From Treponema sp. (GTDB taxonomy: Bacteria > Spirochaetota > Spirochaetia > Treponematales > Treponemataceae), in NCBI GenBank assembly GCA_012520945.1, contig JAAYNH010000056.1, forward strand, positions 28,416-92,415: 64,000 bases of DNA, given 5' to 3'. The notes under the pieces are model-generated. The model made no database searches and was not told the origin of the DNA. It was given only the letters and a program-made list of their open reading frames with translations. How positions within the stretch are numbered: the first letter of the stretch is position 1; the number at the start of each line of letters is the position of its first letter. Positions 8,098 to 17,692 of the stretch are shown one piece after another. A program made the position numbers and the translations under genes.

Positions 8098-8715
8098 ATG
8101 TTAATTTTACAAATTTTTTTATGTTTTCTACCTATCTTTCTCTCATTAATTTTATTCCCTTTTATAATTAAATCGTTTAATTTTAAAAATGCTTTTTTTT
8201 CTGTTTTTATCGGATTCCTTACCTTTATTCCAATAATAATTATTCACTATCTTCTATATAATATACATTTTTTTACAAAAAATTCTATTTTTAATCTTTT
8301 CCTTTTTTGTTTAATTTTCAATGGAATAACTGAAGAAACAATTAAAATGCTTTTTTTTTATATACATAATAAATTATTTCAAAAATCCGTTTTTTTTGCT
8401 TGTTGCATAACTTCTTCCCTAACATTAGCAAGTTTTGAAACTTTTATTTATTTTTTAACCGGTAATACAAACATTATTTTGCGTCTTTTTACTGCTGTCA
8501 TAATTCATACAATTTGTGCTCTTTTTTCTGCAATATATATAGAAGAAAAAAAATCGCAAATTAGTTTTAGTTTTTTTTGGGCTATTATGTTACATACTTT
8601 ATATAATTTTTTTGCATCATTACCTGATTTTTTCAATTTTTTTTCTATTATTGTAATAATTTTTGGAATAATTAAATTAATTGTTAAATTTCTGCCAAAT
8701 AATGAAATATCTTAA
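8098..8715 (+). CDS. PrsW-like intramembrane glutamic protease family protein
   Basis: 205 residues, very hydrophobic, with about seven or eight membrane helices. The family signatures are in order: TEETIKMLFFY (EExxK), ASFETFIYF (FExxxY), a membrane His in AVIIHTICALFSAIY, and a second His in AIMLHTLYNF. In Bacillus subtilis PrsW cleaves the anti-sigma factor RsiW; the substrate here is unknown and no anti-sigma partner is adjacent. The start has no ribosome site. A TATATC box lies 9 bases before the ATG with TTGTTG 18 bases further up. T-rich codons (Phe, Leu, Ile) dominate. Confidence 0.75.
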   Translation: MLILQIFLCFLPIFLSLILFPFIIKSFNFKNAFFSVFIGFLTFIPIIIIHYLLYNIHFFTKNSIFNLFLFCLIFNGITEETIKMLFFYIHNKLFQKSVFFACCITSSLTLASFETFIYFLTGNTNIILRLFTAVIIHTICALFSAIYIEEKKSQISFSFFWAIMLHTLYNFFASLPDFFNFFSIIVIIFGIIKLIVKFLPNNEIS

Positions 8716-8750
8716 AATTACATTAAAATTTTAGTTTTTTTAAATATTTC

Positions 8751-8778
8751 TTGTTTTTTTATCAAAATATGCTATACT
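8751..8778 (+). promoter_or_regulatory. Sigma-70-type promoter of the outer-membrane protein gene
   Basis: TTGTTT (8751-8756), 16-bp spacer, TATACT (8773-8778). Unlike the leaderless cases, about 95 bases of leader and a clear GGAGG site precede the start at 8874. Confidence 0.55.
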
Positions 8779-8873
8779 TAAAGTTGGATGGTATTTTATC
8801 GAATTAAAAATATCTATTAATAAATATTTAAGAGCTCATTTGCAGTTCTTAATACTTTTTTAGGAGGCTACAT

Positions 8874-9557
8874 ATGAAGAAGATAGCACTAATTTTTGTT
8901 ATTTTATCATTTTTCTCAGTTCTCGCTTTTGCTGAAGGAAAAGCAAACCATCAAGTTTTTGTTGGTTTTCAGTATCGTTGGGAAAACTTTGAAACGGAAA
9001 TGTTCAAAGATTATTTTGTAAAATTAAAAGACGGCGAAGCTAAAATAAAAGATGTTTTTGACACATCCGGAGCTATTACTGTTGGTTTGGCAACATTTAA
9101 CCGAAGTGCTGTTGTTGGTTTATATAACAGTATTGCAGTTACTATTCCATACTACACAACTATTAATAATGTTATCGAATACACTGAACAAGAGATGATA
9201 AATATTAAAGATCATCTTGGTGAAGCGAAATTTTATGGTATGGGTGTTGACTGGATTATTGGGCCGGGCTTTAACTTCATGGACTTAGGTCTTGTTAAAA
9301 TTCCTGTAGTTATCGGCGGACACGTTTATGGAGATATTGACTGGACATCAGGTGAATCACCTGCTTTTAAACTTGTAGGTGGTATTGGTGGAAACATAGG
9401 TGTTGAAGTACATTTATTCGGATTAAATGTATTTGCACAATGTCAGTTTGCATACGATTTTTATGGTATGGTTTGGGCTCCAAACAATACATTTAGCCAT
9501 GGTAAGGCCGGCGTGTTTTCTCTCATGCCACAAATTGGAATCGGTCTTAAATTCTAA
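8874..9557 (+). CDS. Small exported (probable outer-membrane beta-barrel) protein
   Basis: 227 residues. A clear signal peptide (MKKIALIFVILSFFSVLAFA, cleavage before EGKA) is followed by alternating hydrophobic/aromatic strands. The protein ends in IGIGLKF, a C-terminal Phe typical of outer-membrane barrels. Gly and aromatic content is high, and no catalytic motif or cysteine cluster is visible. I do not recognise a named family; it resembles small treponemal OmpA/OprF-like barrels only in general build. It has a strong GGAGG ribosome site, its own promoter and its own terminator, so it is a well-expressed single-gene unit. Confidence 0.75.
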   Translation: MKKIALIFVILSFFSVLAFAEGKANHQVFVGFQYRWENFETEMFKDYFVKLKDGEAKIKDVFDTSGAITVGLATFNRSAVVGLYNSIAVTIPYYTTINNVIEYTEQEMINIKDHLGEAKFYGMGVDWIIGPGFNFMDLGLVKIPVVIGGHVYGDIDWTSGESPAFKLVGGIGGNIGVEVHLFGLNVFAQCQFAYDFYGMVWAPNNTFSHGKAGVFSLMPQIGIGLKF

Positions 9558-9576
9558 TCCTTTTTTTGAACAAACG

Positions 9577-9620
9577 GGGTGCTTTGATTGTCATACATAA
9601 ATCAATAGCACCCTTTTTTT
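9577..9620 (+). terminator. Rho-independent terminator after the outer-membrane protein gene
   Basis: GGGTGCTTTGAT (from 9577) pairs with ATCAATAGCACCC (9601-9613, one bulge), followed by seven T. The stem is long and strong. Confidence 0.88.
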
Positions 9621-9628
9621 ATTACCCA

Positions 9629-11452
9629 TTATATTATTCCACGAAAATCTTCTAAAGATTTATATCCTTTTCTCTTCATAAAATCAGTTATGCCTTCAAT
9701 TATTTGAATCATACAATGTGGATTTGCAAAAGTAGATGTCCCTACTTGAATTGCACTTGCTCCCACCATTATAAACTCAACAGCATCTTGCCATGAAGAA
9801 ATTCCGCCCAAACCAATGACTGGAATACGTTCTTTTTCATTTAAATTTTTCATATATTGACAAACATCATAAACCATACGTAAAGCCATAGGTTTTATGG
9901 CAGGTCCTGCCAAACCTGCTTTTATATTATCAAAAATCAAACTTCCTTTTTCCACATCAATTGCCATAGCTTGGAATGTATTTACTAAACTCAATGCATC
10001 GGCACCGGCTTTACGTACACTATCCGCCACAGCAATCAAGTCAGGTGCATTTGGTGAAAGTTTTACAATTAATGGTTTTGTAGTTACATTGCGAACAGCT
10101 TCCGTTACTTCAAATGCCGCTTCCGGTTGTAAGCCAAATGCCATTCCGCCCGCCTTCACATTAGGACATGAAATATTTAGCTCAATCATCGGTACTGAAG
10201 TTTTTTCTAAAAGCTCGGCACCTTTCACATATGTTTCAATGCTTGAACCGGACAAATTTACAATTGTAACAGGTTTTAGTTCTAACATGCGTCTTTGTTG
10301 ATTTTGGATAAATGATTCAATTCCCGGATTTTCCAACCCAATCGAATTTATGACACCGCTTGCTGTTTCTTGCAATCGTATACCTGTGTTTCCTTCACGC
10401 TTTTCCAATGTCAAGCCTTTTGAACAAATTCCACCTAGAGCATTTATATCAAACACAGTTTCATATTCATGACCATAACCAAAGGTGCCGGAAGCGGCAA
10501 TCACCGGATTTTCAAATTTTACTCCGGCAATCGTTACGGATAAACTAGGCTCTACATTATTTACAGGCAATGTTTTTTGTACTACATTTATTGACGACTT
10601 AGGCAATATTTTCTTTTCTGCAAAAATTATCTTTTCGCCGGAAAAAACAGGACCGTCCACACAGCAACGTTTATTTCCTTCCGTAGTTGCAATTGTACAA
10701 CCAAGACAGGCACCCATACCACAAGCCATACGTGCTTCCATGCTTAAAAAACATTTTATTCCTGTTTTACTACATAATTTTTGCACATATTTTAGCATCG
10801 GCTCCGGACCACAAGCATAAACACAAGAGTAACCATTTTCAATAATTGTTTTTTCGTTAAATACAATTGGAAGCATCCCTTTAATGCCAACACTTCCGTC
10901 GTCGGTTGAAATTATGAGTTTATTCGCATTAATTTTTTCCAAGCCATAGCTACCGGTTTTAAAACATGCATAAAAATCATATGAAAACGACGGTAATGTT
11001 ATGGCAAAACCGGCAACAGGTGCCACTCCAATTCCACCACCAATAATTGCAACTTTTTCGTTACTCAACGGTTTATCAAAACAATTCCCTTGAGGTCCTA
11101 AAACTTCTATTTGTGCACCTTTTTCGACAGAACATAGTTCTGCAGTACCATTACCCTTTTTTAAAATAAGAAAATCTACTGTATGTTCATTTTCATCAAA
11201 GTCATAAACACTAATTGCTCGGCTTAAAAGAACTTTGCTCGGTTTATTTCTGAGCATATAAAACTGACCGCTTTTTGGTAGAGATACGTTTTTATCCATT
11301 TTTAAAACTAAATGATAAACCCCACCCGAAGATTGATTTTCTATAATATGTTTAACAGAATCAGGAACGATGCATTTACAACTTACAACTTTCCCACTAC
11401 CAAAAACTACATGATTCTTAGCACAATTATTTTGCTCATCATTACAACTCAC
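9629..11452 (-). CDS. pyrD: PyrK-PyrD fusion: NAD-dependent dihydroorotate dehydrogenase
   Basis: 607 residues joining two enzymes normally encoded separately. Residues about 15-290 are PyrK, the electron-transfer subunit: ferredoxin-reductase-like FAD domain (LLSRAISVYD), NAD motif (IIGGGIGVAPV) and a 2Fe-2S loop with C-GMG-ACLGC-T and a later Cys. Residues about 300-607 are class 1B PyrD: NPVIAASGTFGYG, ELNISCPNV with the catalytic Cys, IVKLSPN and GLGGISS for FMN phosphate. It oxidises dihydroorotate to orotate with NAD+. The start is GTG at 11450-11452 with GGAGG 6 bases upstream, and it overlaps pyrF by 11 bases. The fusion fixes the usual PyrK:PyrD pairing in one chain. Confidence 0.93.
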   Translation of the reverse strand: MSCNDEQNNCAKNHVVFGSGKVVSCKCIVPDSVKHIIENQSSGGVYHLVLKMDKNVSLPKSGQFYMLRNKPSKVLLSRAISVYDFDENEHTVDFLILKKGNGTAELCSVEKGAQIEVLGPQGNCFDKPLSNEKVAIIGGGIGVAPVAGFAITLPSFSYDFYACFKTGSYGLEKINANKLIISTDDGSVGIKGMLPIVFNEKTIIENGYSCVYACGPEPMLKYVQKLCSKTGIKCFLSMEARMACGMGACLGCTIATTEGNKRCCVDGPVFSGEKIIFAEKKILPKSSINVVQKTLPVNNVEPSLSVTIAGVKFENPVIAASGTFGYGHEYETVFDINALGGICSKGLTLEKREGNTGIRLQETASGVINSIGLENPGIESFIQNQQRRMLELKPVTIVNLSGSSIETYVKGAELLEKTSVPMIELNISCPNVKAGGMAFGLQPEAAFEVTEAVRNVTTKPLIVKLSPNAPDLIAVADSVRKAGADALSLVNTFQAMAIDVEKGSLIFDNIKAGLAGPAIKPMALRMVYDVCQYMKNLNEKERIPVIGLGGISSWQDAVEFIMVGASAIQVGTSTFANPHCMIQIIEGITDFMKRKGYKSLEDFRGII

Positions 11453-12371
11453 AAACCGCCTCCAATAAATCTTCTTTTGCTTTTTTTGCAGCTTTTTGTG
11501 CAGAAGTGATAATATCGTCCATAGTTAAAGTTTTACCGTCGCGTTTATCTTTTAAATCTGCATCTTTTTTCCATGCACATAAAATTCCCCGCGAAGAATT
11601 TACAGTACCTCCTGCTTTATCTAGCAAAGTTGCTGCAATTCGGGCTGAACCACCTTGAGCACCATATCCTGGAATTAAAAAGAAAATATTTGGATATTTA
11701 TCACGCAACAGTCTAGCATCGCTTTCTTCGGTACAACCGACAACTGCACCTATAGGCGAACAAGAACCTTCCCAATCTCCACTAACACCATATGACTTTG
11801 CCAAAACATCAGCCAAAGATAAAAGATGCTGACCTACATGATCAAGAACGACACCGCCTTTTGCTAACTCTTGTTTTTCAATATCAATCATTCCCGGATT
11901 TGAAGTACGTAGCAAAACAAACATTCCTTTGGCACCGTTTTCTTTTTTACAATATTCTGTAAAAGGCTCCAATGTATCAAAACCCATATATGGATTTACT
12001 GTAATAATGTCTGCCTCAAAATCTCCGCTAAAATGTGCACGTGCATATGCCTTTGCTGTATCTGCAATGTCTCCACGTTTTATATCGGAAATAAACGGTA
12101 TATTTTTTTTACGTAAAATTTTTAGCGTTTCTGTAAAAACTTTCATCCCTGCCAAACCCATTGCTTCATAATATGCAATTTGTACCTTAAAACATCCCGC
12201 AAAAGGAGAACATACTTCTATCAATTCTTTATTATAGGCTAAAACAGCCTCTGTCTCACTTGAATAATTTTTTAAGATTTCAGGCGGAATATAACTTGAA
12301 TCAGTATCCAAGCCCACACATAATGGTCCGTTTTTTTTACATGCATCTTGCAAGCGTTTCATTTCATGCAT
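11442..12371 (-). CDS. pyrF: Orotidine 5'-phosphate decarboxylase (type 2)
   Basis: 309 residues, the longer type 2 form. CVGLDTDSSYIP lies at the N-terminus and ISDIKRGDIADTAKAYA is the catalytic Lys/Asp tetrad region. NPYMGFDTLEPF and PGYGAQGG (phosphate gripper) follow, then NSSRGILCAW. It converts OMP to UMP, the last step of pyrimidine synthesis. It lies immediately upstream of, and overlaps, the PyrK-PyrD gene, so the two consecutive steps are encoded together. A GGA site stands 6 bases before the first ATG. Confidence 0.96.
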   Translation of the reverse strand: MHEMKRLQDACKKNGPLCVGLDTDSSYIPPEILKNYSSETEAVLAYNKELIEVCSPFAGCFKVQIAYYEAMGLAGMKVFTETLKILRKKNIPFISDIKRGDIADTAKAYARAHFSGDFEADIITVNPYMGFDTLEPFTEYCKKENGAKGMFVLLRTSNPGMIDIEKQELAKGGVVLDHVGQHLLSLADVLAKSYGVSGDWEGSCSPIGAVVGCTEESDARLLRDKYPNIFFLIPGYGAQGGSARIAATLLDKAGGTVNSSRGILCAWKKDADLKDKRDGKTLTMDDIITSAQKAAKKAKEDLLEAVCEL

Positions 12372-12391
12372 ATTTATTCCTTTTTTTCATT

Positions 12392-14686
12392 TTATTTTGC
12401 ATCAATTGATAAATTTTCTACTCTAAGTCCCAAACGTTTTGCAACAAACTCTGCATACGACCCTGTTTTACATTTTATAACTGTGTTTTTAGGAATATAT
12501 GCTCCAAGTGATGTTAAACTTTCCGGTAAAATAATTTCTTTCAAAGATTCACATTTATAAAAAGCAGCTTCCCCTATTGATGTAACACCTTCAGATATTT
12601 CTACATATTCCAAGCTTGTACATTCTGCAAATGCCCACGCATCGATTTTTAAAACATTTCCCGGAACAAAAAGTTTTTTCAAATCTCCACAATTTCTAAA
12701 AGATTCCACTCCTATTTCTTGTAATGATTCATTTATATTTATTGATGAAAATCCACCGGCATTTTTATATTTTCCATTACTGACTATTTTACAATCTTTT
12801 GCAATATTCAATGTCTCATTTAAAATTTCATCTTTTGGTAAAGCATTAAAATAATTAACATTATATTTAATTGGATAATCTTTACCGTCTTTTTTTATTC
12901 CTGAAATTATAATTTCAACCACATCACCAGCCATATAATCGGTAATTTTTGCAGGCTTCCATGCAATATATTTTTTGTGAACATTATTTCCACCTTCTGC
13001 TTTTCGAAAATATCCGTCCGTTGTTGAATCACTGAAATTCCAAACATTTCCGTCTGCTATTCGTGTCATGGTCACTTTTACATTTTCACTAAAATCAAAT
13101 CTTTCAGTAAAAAAAATAGAATAAGGATCGTCTTTTGTAGATAATTCTAAAGGCATATTTTGCGGTGGCCAAATAATCACAGAAACATCACTTAAATAAT
13201 TTTCATTTGACGCATCCATTACATATTGTGCATAAACTTTATCAGCTATGCCAAATCCGGTTTTTGACATGGCAGGATTTAATATCCAACGGCGGTGCGT
13301 CATACTATCTATTTTTGTATTATTGCTAACAGCATCACGAGTAAGCCGCAAAATAGCTAAAGGTAATGACTCCTGTCCTTTTGCCAAATTACTTTCTAAA
13401 GCACCTTTTTGTGCCTCTGCAAAAGTTTGTTCACTCATTCCGGAAATAATTTGAGGCCTATGAGTCAATGTACCGTTTGCAGCATTTACACTAGCGGCAA
13501 GTTGTGCTAATTTTCCATATTCATTTGAAAGCTCAACTTCATTTAATCCTGCAATATATCGAATTGTATTTAATGACTTCAATCCATTATTTTTTGCATC
13601 ACAAGATAAAGAACCTGAAACAAAACCATCAAGCAAAACAGGCTCTACTTCAAATAAATTACCTTGTAACTCTTTTTCAAACCAAAATCTATTATCTTTC
13701 ATATATAAAGAAATTTCTTCTTGAGTAGGAAAGATTATATTTATTCCAGTAACATCAGAATTTAACACTTTATAACCGTTACGTTTTGCCCACATTTCAC
13801 CGTACGAACCTGTTTTTGAAGAAATTACACAAGAACGCGGGAATGCATTTGTACCAATATATGAAACAGATTCGGGTATTTCAACAATTTTTAATGATGC
13901 AGATGCAAAAGCTTCTTTACCTATTTTTTTTAATTCATTGCTGAAAATAATTCTTTCCAATTTAGCAAACGATTTATACTCACCATCAGCAATTTCATTT
14001 TTTTCTGCCAAATCTAAAACTTTTGCATTTGCAACATAATCTGCACTAAAACGTATTATTTCAAAAGGTATATTTTTTTCTTTTGCAAAACGTTGTGCAT
14101 ATGACCCTGAAACACCACGAATTAATGTTTGTGTAGGAAAATATCTACCAATAGCAATTATGCTTTCCGGCAACTCAATTGATTTCATTTTTGAACAGCC
14201 ATAAAAAGCACACTCTACAATCATCGAAACGCCTTCACCTAAAACAACTTTTGCTAAAGATTCACATTTTCCGAATGCCCATTTACCAATTACACTTACA
14301 CTTCCAGGTACATAAATTTCAGATAAAGCATTACAACCATAAAATGAATATTCATTAATTGCTGTAGTACCATTGCTTAACTTTACAGATTTTAGATTTT
14401 CACATCTAGCAAACGCCCATGAATCAATAACACTAACAGAAGAAGGAATTTCCACCGAAACTAAATTTGCACATTCTCTAAAAGCCTCATATCCAATCCT
14501 TTTAACTGATGCTGGAATAATTACGGATGTAATTTCATTATTTCTACGATATTTTGCATATGCAATATCTACAGTGCCTTCTTCAATAAAAAGAACACCG
14601 TTTTCAATTCTATCTTGTGCAAAAACTACGCCTGTAGCAACTAATAATATTATTATACATACAAAAATTCGCAACAAATCTTTCAT
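12392..14686 (-). CDS. Exported BspA-type leucine-rich-repeat protein with central CAP-like domain
   Basis: 764 residues from ATG 14684-14686, chosen because GGAGG lies 4-5 bases before it; a frame 7 codons longer has no ribosome site. A signal peptide (MKDLLRIFVCIIILLVATGVVFAQ) is followed by several LRR_5/BspA repeats (about residues 30-330, e.g. KRIGYEAFRECANLVSVEIP). The central part (about 380-640) contains RRWILNPAMSKTGFGIA and resembles an SCP/CAP domain. Two or three further LRR_5 repeats close the chain. BspA-type repeats are linked to attachment to host matrix or other bacteria in Tannerella and Treponema denticola. The LRR-CAP-LRR sandwich is unusual. It ends 20 bases before pyrF on the same strand. 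Confidence 0.82.
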   Translation of the reverse strand: MKDLLRIFVCIIILLVATGVVFAQDRIENGVLFIEEGTVDIAYAKYRRNNEITSVIIPASVKRIGYEAFRECANLVSVEIPSSVSVIDSWAFARCENLKSVKLSNGTTAINEYSFYGCNALSEIYVPGSVSVIGKWAFGKCESLAKVVLGEGVSMIVECAFYGCSKMKSIELPESIIAIGRYFPTQTLIRGVSGSYAQRFAKEKNIPFEIIRFSADYVANAKVLDLAEKNEIADGEYKSFAKLERIIFSNELKKIGKEAFASASLKIVEIPESVSYIGTNAFPRSCVISSKTGSYGEMWAKRNGYKVLNSDVTGINIIFPTQEEISLYMKDNRFWFEKELQGNLFEVEPVLLDGFVSGSLSCDAKNNGLKSLNTIRYIAGLNEVELSNEYGKLAQLAASVNAANGTLTHRPQIISGMSEQTFAEAQKGALESNLAKGQESLPLAILRLTRDAVSNNTKIDSMTHRRWILNPAMSKTGFGIADKVYAQYVMDASNENYLSDVSVIIWPPQNMPLELSTKDDPYSIFFTERFDFSENVKVTMTRIADGNVWNFSDSTTDGYFRKAEGGNNVHKKYIAWKPAKITDYMAGDVVEIIISGIKKDGKDYPIKYNVNYFNALPKDEILNETLNIAKDCKIVSNGKYKNAGGFSSININESLQEIGVESFRNCGDLKKLFVPGNVLKIDAWAFAECTSLEYVEISEGVTSIGEAAFYKCESLKEIILPESLTSLGAYIPKNTVIKCKTGSYAEFVAKRLGLRVENLSIDAK

Positions 14687-14774
14687 ACTTCCTCCAGTTA
14701 TGTGCAATACCTTAAAATAATTCTACCATAAAATTAAAGAAAATGAAACAAAAAATCATTCATGACTTTTATAC

Positions 14775-15551
14775 TTATTCGCCCAAAATTTCAATTTTAT
14801 GACGATTACCAAGTATTTTAATATTTTCTTTCAACGATATATTTTCATTATAATTCTCACGTAAATCAATTGCAAAACGATTCATAGAAAAATGTTGAAA
14901 AATATATACTTTTTCATATGCATTTTTAAATTTTTTGTAGCTTTCCCTCAGTTTATCGCGATAAATTTCAAAAATACCGTTATTTTTCAGTTCACTATAA
15001 CCGACAAGCCATAATTCTGTATTATTTTCAGCAAAAACACTATGTAACTTAGCTGTTTTTTCTGCCATAAATTTTTGACTTTCCACCAACATATTTTTTA
15101 ATGCTATGAATAGATTTTCATCTTGCTTTTTTACTACCTGGAGCATTTTTGTCAATTGTTTTGTTTTTGCACTATGAATTGGAGTTTTATTCAGTATTAT
15201 TGTATTTTTCCTAAAATCAATATCTAATTCAACATTTTTTTTAAAATAACCATATGCAATTTTTCCTGCCAATCCTACAAGATATTTTTGATTTTTGCTT
15301 AATTGTTCTTCTTTTCCAGGATTATCCCCAATAATAATCAATTTTATATCACAATCTTTAGTAACTTTATTTAACTCAGTATTATAAACTACAATATTTT
15401 CAATCGGATAATCCGACACATTATCGTTTTTTGCAACAATTTTTTGTACTTGAGACAAACCCATTTTATCGGCTTCTTTTTTCCACTGTTCAACTTGAAA
15501 GCAAAATTCATCACGAAAAAGACAAAAAGCATTCCATTCTTTCAATGTCAT
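14775..15551 (-). CDS. Uracil-DNA glycosylase superfamily-like protein
   Basis: 258 residues. IIIGDNPGKEEQ resembles the motif-A loop (GxxPG) of family 4/5-type uracil-DNA glycosylases. NKTPIHSAKTKQL follows at the position of the second substrate strand, and QHFSMNRFA resembles the C-terminal motif-B His loop. There are no Cys ligands for a 4Fe-4S cluster. Overall similarity to well-studied UDGs is low, so the family call rests on the two loops and their spacing, and the reaction is not assured. It stands alone; a terminator of the trpB unit lies upstream and AT-only sequence precedes the ATG. Confidence 0.5.
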   Translation of the reverse strand: MTLKEWNAFCLFRDEFCFQVEQWKKEADKMGLSQVQKIVAKNDNVSDYPIENIVVYNTELNKVTKDCDIKLIIIGDNPGKEEQLSKNQKYLVGLAGKIAYGYFKKNVELDIDFRKNTIILNKTPIHSAKTKQLTKMLQVVKKQDENLFIALKNMLVESQKFMAEKTAKLHSVFAENNTELWLVGYSELKNNGIFEIYRDKLRESYKKFKNAYEKVYIFQHFSMNRFAIDLRENYNENISLKENIKILGNRHKIEILGE

Positions 15552-15605
15552 ATTTTTAATATTAATATATATATATTAAAATTTCCACTCTAATTATTTA
15601 TAAAC

Positions 15606-15648
15606 AAAAAAAGCCCAATACCTTCACTTTGAAAGCATTGAGCTTTTA
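15606..15648 (-). terminator. Rho-independent terminator after trpB
   Basis: Minus strand AAGCTCAATGC pairs with GTATTGGGCTT (one G.T pair and a small mismatch), followed by seven T. It lies just past the trpB stop. Confidence 0.82.
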
Positions 15649-15666
15649 TTTATTTATAAAAATAGA

Positions 15667-16875
15667 TTATTTGATATATTTTTCCCCAATACCATAATTA
15701 TCAACCACAAAGTCAATATCCTTATCACCACGTCCGGAAAGATTAACTAAAATAGACTTTTTCTTGTTTTCCTGTGCATATTTCATCGCAAAAGAAACGG
15801 CATGACTACTTTCCAATGCAGGAATTATTCCTTCAAACCGTGAAAGTTTATAAAATGCTTCCAAACATTCTTTATCATTAACGCATGTATATTTTACACG
15901 ACCTGTATCTTTTAGCATACAGTGTTCGGGACCACTTCCCGGATAATCTAAACCTGAGGCAATTGAGTAAACCGGTTGCGGTTCGCCTTTTTCATCTTGT
16001 AAAAGATATGTTTTAAATCCATGAAGAACACCCGGTGTTCCATAAGACAATGAACATGCATGATCTCCTATTTGCAAAGAACGGCCGGCAGGTTCAACTC
16101 CGTAAAGCTCAACATCTTCATCACGAATAAAACCACTGAATATACCCATTGCATTTGAACCGCCTCCAACACAAGCAGTTACTGCATCCGGTAACTCACC
16201 TGTCATTTCCAAAAATTGTTCGCGGCTCTCCACACCAACCACGTGTTGAAAATCGCGAACCATCATTGGAAACGGATGTGGTCCCACTACAGAACCGATG
16301 CAATAAATTGAATTAACAGGATCTTTCAGATATGCCTCAAACGCACTGTCAACTGCTTCTTTTAATGTTTTTAATCCGTGTTTTACAGGAATAACTGTTG
16401 CTCCAAGTAATTTCATTCTAATATAATTCGGATGTGCTTTTGCAATATCTACTTCACCCATATGGATTTCACACTCTAAACCAAAATACGCCGCCGCTGT
16501 AGCTAATGCAACTCCGTGTTGGCCGGCACCTGTTTCAGCAATAACTTTCTTTTTACCCATATATTTTGCTAAAAGTGCTTCACCCATACAGTGATTTAAT
16601 TTATGTGCACCTGTATGATTCAAATCCTCTCTTTTAAGATAAATTCTTCCACCATAAACTTCCGACAATCTTTTGCAAAAATATACAGGTGTCGGTCGAC
16701 CTTGAAAATGCTTTCTTATGCTACGTAACTCTGAAATAAACTCATGACTTTTACTAATAGAAAAATATGCATCATTTATTTTATACATTTCTGCTTCCAA
16801 TTCCGGTGAAACAAAAATTCCTCCATATTCACCAAAATAGCCTTTATCATTTGGAAATTTTTTAAAATAATCCAT
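15667..16875 (-). CDS. trpB: Tryptophan synthase beta chain, stand-alone
   Basis: 402 residues from ATG at 16873-16875 ([19 protein letters not shown]), with GGAGG 8 bases upstream. An in-frame TTG five codons earlier overlaps that ribosome site and was rejected. PLP Lys is in [25 protein letters not shown] carries the catalytic Glu loop, GGGSNAMG binds the PLP phosphate, and NLSGRGDKD is at the end. It makes tryptophan from indole and serine. No trpA or other trp gene is adjacent, so indole salvage is the likely role. It is flanked by its own terminator and by a palindrome 52 bases upstream. Confidence 0.95.
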   Translation of the reverse strand: MDYFKKFPNDKGYFGEYGGIFVSPELEAEMYKINDAYFSISKSHEFISELRSIRKHFQGRPTPVYFCKRLSEVYGGRIYLKREDLNHTGAHKLNHCMGEALLAKYMGKKKVIAETGAGQHGVALATAAAYFGLECEIHMGEVDIAKAHPNYIRMKLLGATVIPVKHGLKTLKEAVDSAFEAYLKDPVNSIYCIGSVVGPHPFPMMVRDFQHVVGVESREQFLEMTGELPDAVTACVGGGSNAMGIFSGFIRDEDVELYGVEPAGRSLQIGDHACSLSYGTPGVLHGFKTYLLQDEKGEPQPVYSIASGLDYPGSGPEHCMLKDTGRVKYTCVNDKECLEAFYKLSRFEGIIPALESSHAVSFAMKYAQENKKKSILVNLSGRGDKDIDFVVDNYGIGEKYIK

Positions 16876-16926
16876 TTGTGTTTCCTCCAAAACATATTTT
16901 ATTTTATCAATAGTTATCTTTTTTTT

Positions 16927-16944
16927 GTTACTATTTACAGTAAC
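16927..16944. promoter_or_regulatory. Candidate operator upstream of trpB
   Basis: GTTACT-6 bases-AGTAAC, a perfect 6-bp inverted repeat 51 bases upstream of the trpB start, in otherwise A/T-only sequence. It could bind a repressor; no regulator gene is adjacent. Confidence 0.35.
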
Positions 16945-17004
16945 AATATATATTTTCTTTTACTTTCTGTCAATAGTATTTTATTACTAACATAGATATT
17001 TTTA

Positions 17005-17047
17005 TAAAAAAAAGCAGACTTATCTTTCCTCCTAGATAAATCTGCCT
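17005..17047 (-). terminator. Rho-independent terminator after hisB
   Basis: Minus strand GCAGATTTATCT pairs with AGATAAGTCTGC (one G.T), loop about 9, then eight T. It ends the hisG-hisB unit. Confidence 0.88.
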
Positions 17048-17071
17048 TAATATAAACAACAACTAAAACTT

Positions 17072-17692
17072 TTATACAATTATTCCTTTTGTCGATGGCA
17101 CAGCTCCACGACGTCTTTTATCTATTTCAACGGCATTTCTAATGGCTTTTGCTGCCGCCTTAAAAACAGCCTCAATTTTATGATGATCACTTCTTCCACG
17201 AATTACATCTAAATGAAGATTGCATTTTGCCGTACTTACAAATCCCTGCCAAAAGTCTTCTATCGTATCTACTTGAAACGAACTTTCTTTACCATCAAGG
17301 CCTAAAGACACAAATGGTATACCTGTAAGTTGCAAATTACTAACTAGAAACGGACGGCCACCAAAATCAACGGCTGCTTGTGCTAATGTTTCATCCATTG
17401 GATAAAGTGCAGACGCACTTCTGAAAATTCCTGCACAACTTCCTAAGGCTTCAGCAAAACAACTTCCTAAAACAATACCGGTATCTTCAACTAAATGATG
17501 TTGATCAACGTCAATATCTCCAACAAGGCTACCTTTTATGTCAAACATACCATGCTTACAAAATGCATTTAACATATGATTTAAAAAACCAATAGGACAT
17601 TTAACGTCGCACTTTCCTGAACCGTCAATATTAAGACTTAGCTCTATTTGTGTTTCTTCCGTTTTTCTCACCACACTCGCAAGACGTTCCAT
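17072..17692 (-). CDS. hisB: Imidazoleglycerol-phosphate dehydratase
   Basis: 206 residues, the monofunctional form without the HisB phosphatase domain. Metal-binding motifs are intact: GFLNHMLNAFCKHG, DQHHLVEDTGI, GRPFLV and GRSDHHKIEA. It dehydrates imidazoleglycerol phosphate in histidine synthesis. It overlaps hisG by one base (stop and start share TAATG), so translation is coupled. Only hisG and hisB of the pathway are here. Confidence 0.97.
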   Translation of the reverse strand: MERLASVVRKTEETQIELSLNIDGSGKCDVKCPIGFLNHMLNAFCKHGMFDIKGSLVGDIDVDQHHLVEDTGIVLGSCFAEALGSCAGIFRSASALYPMDETLAQAAVDFGGRPFLVSNLQLTGIPFVSLGLDGKESSFQVDTIEDFWQGFVSTAKCNLHLDVIRGRSDHHKIEAVFKAAAKAIRNAVEIDKRRRGAVPSTKGIIV

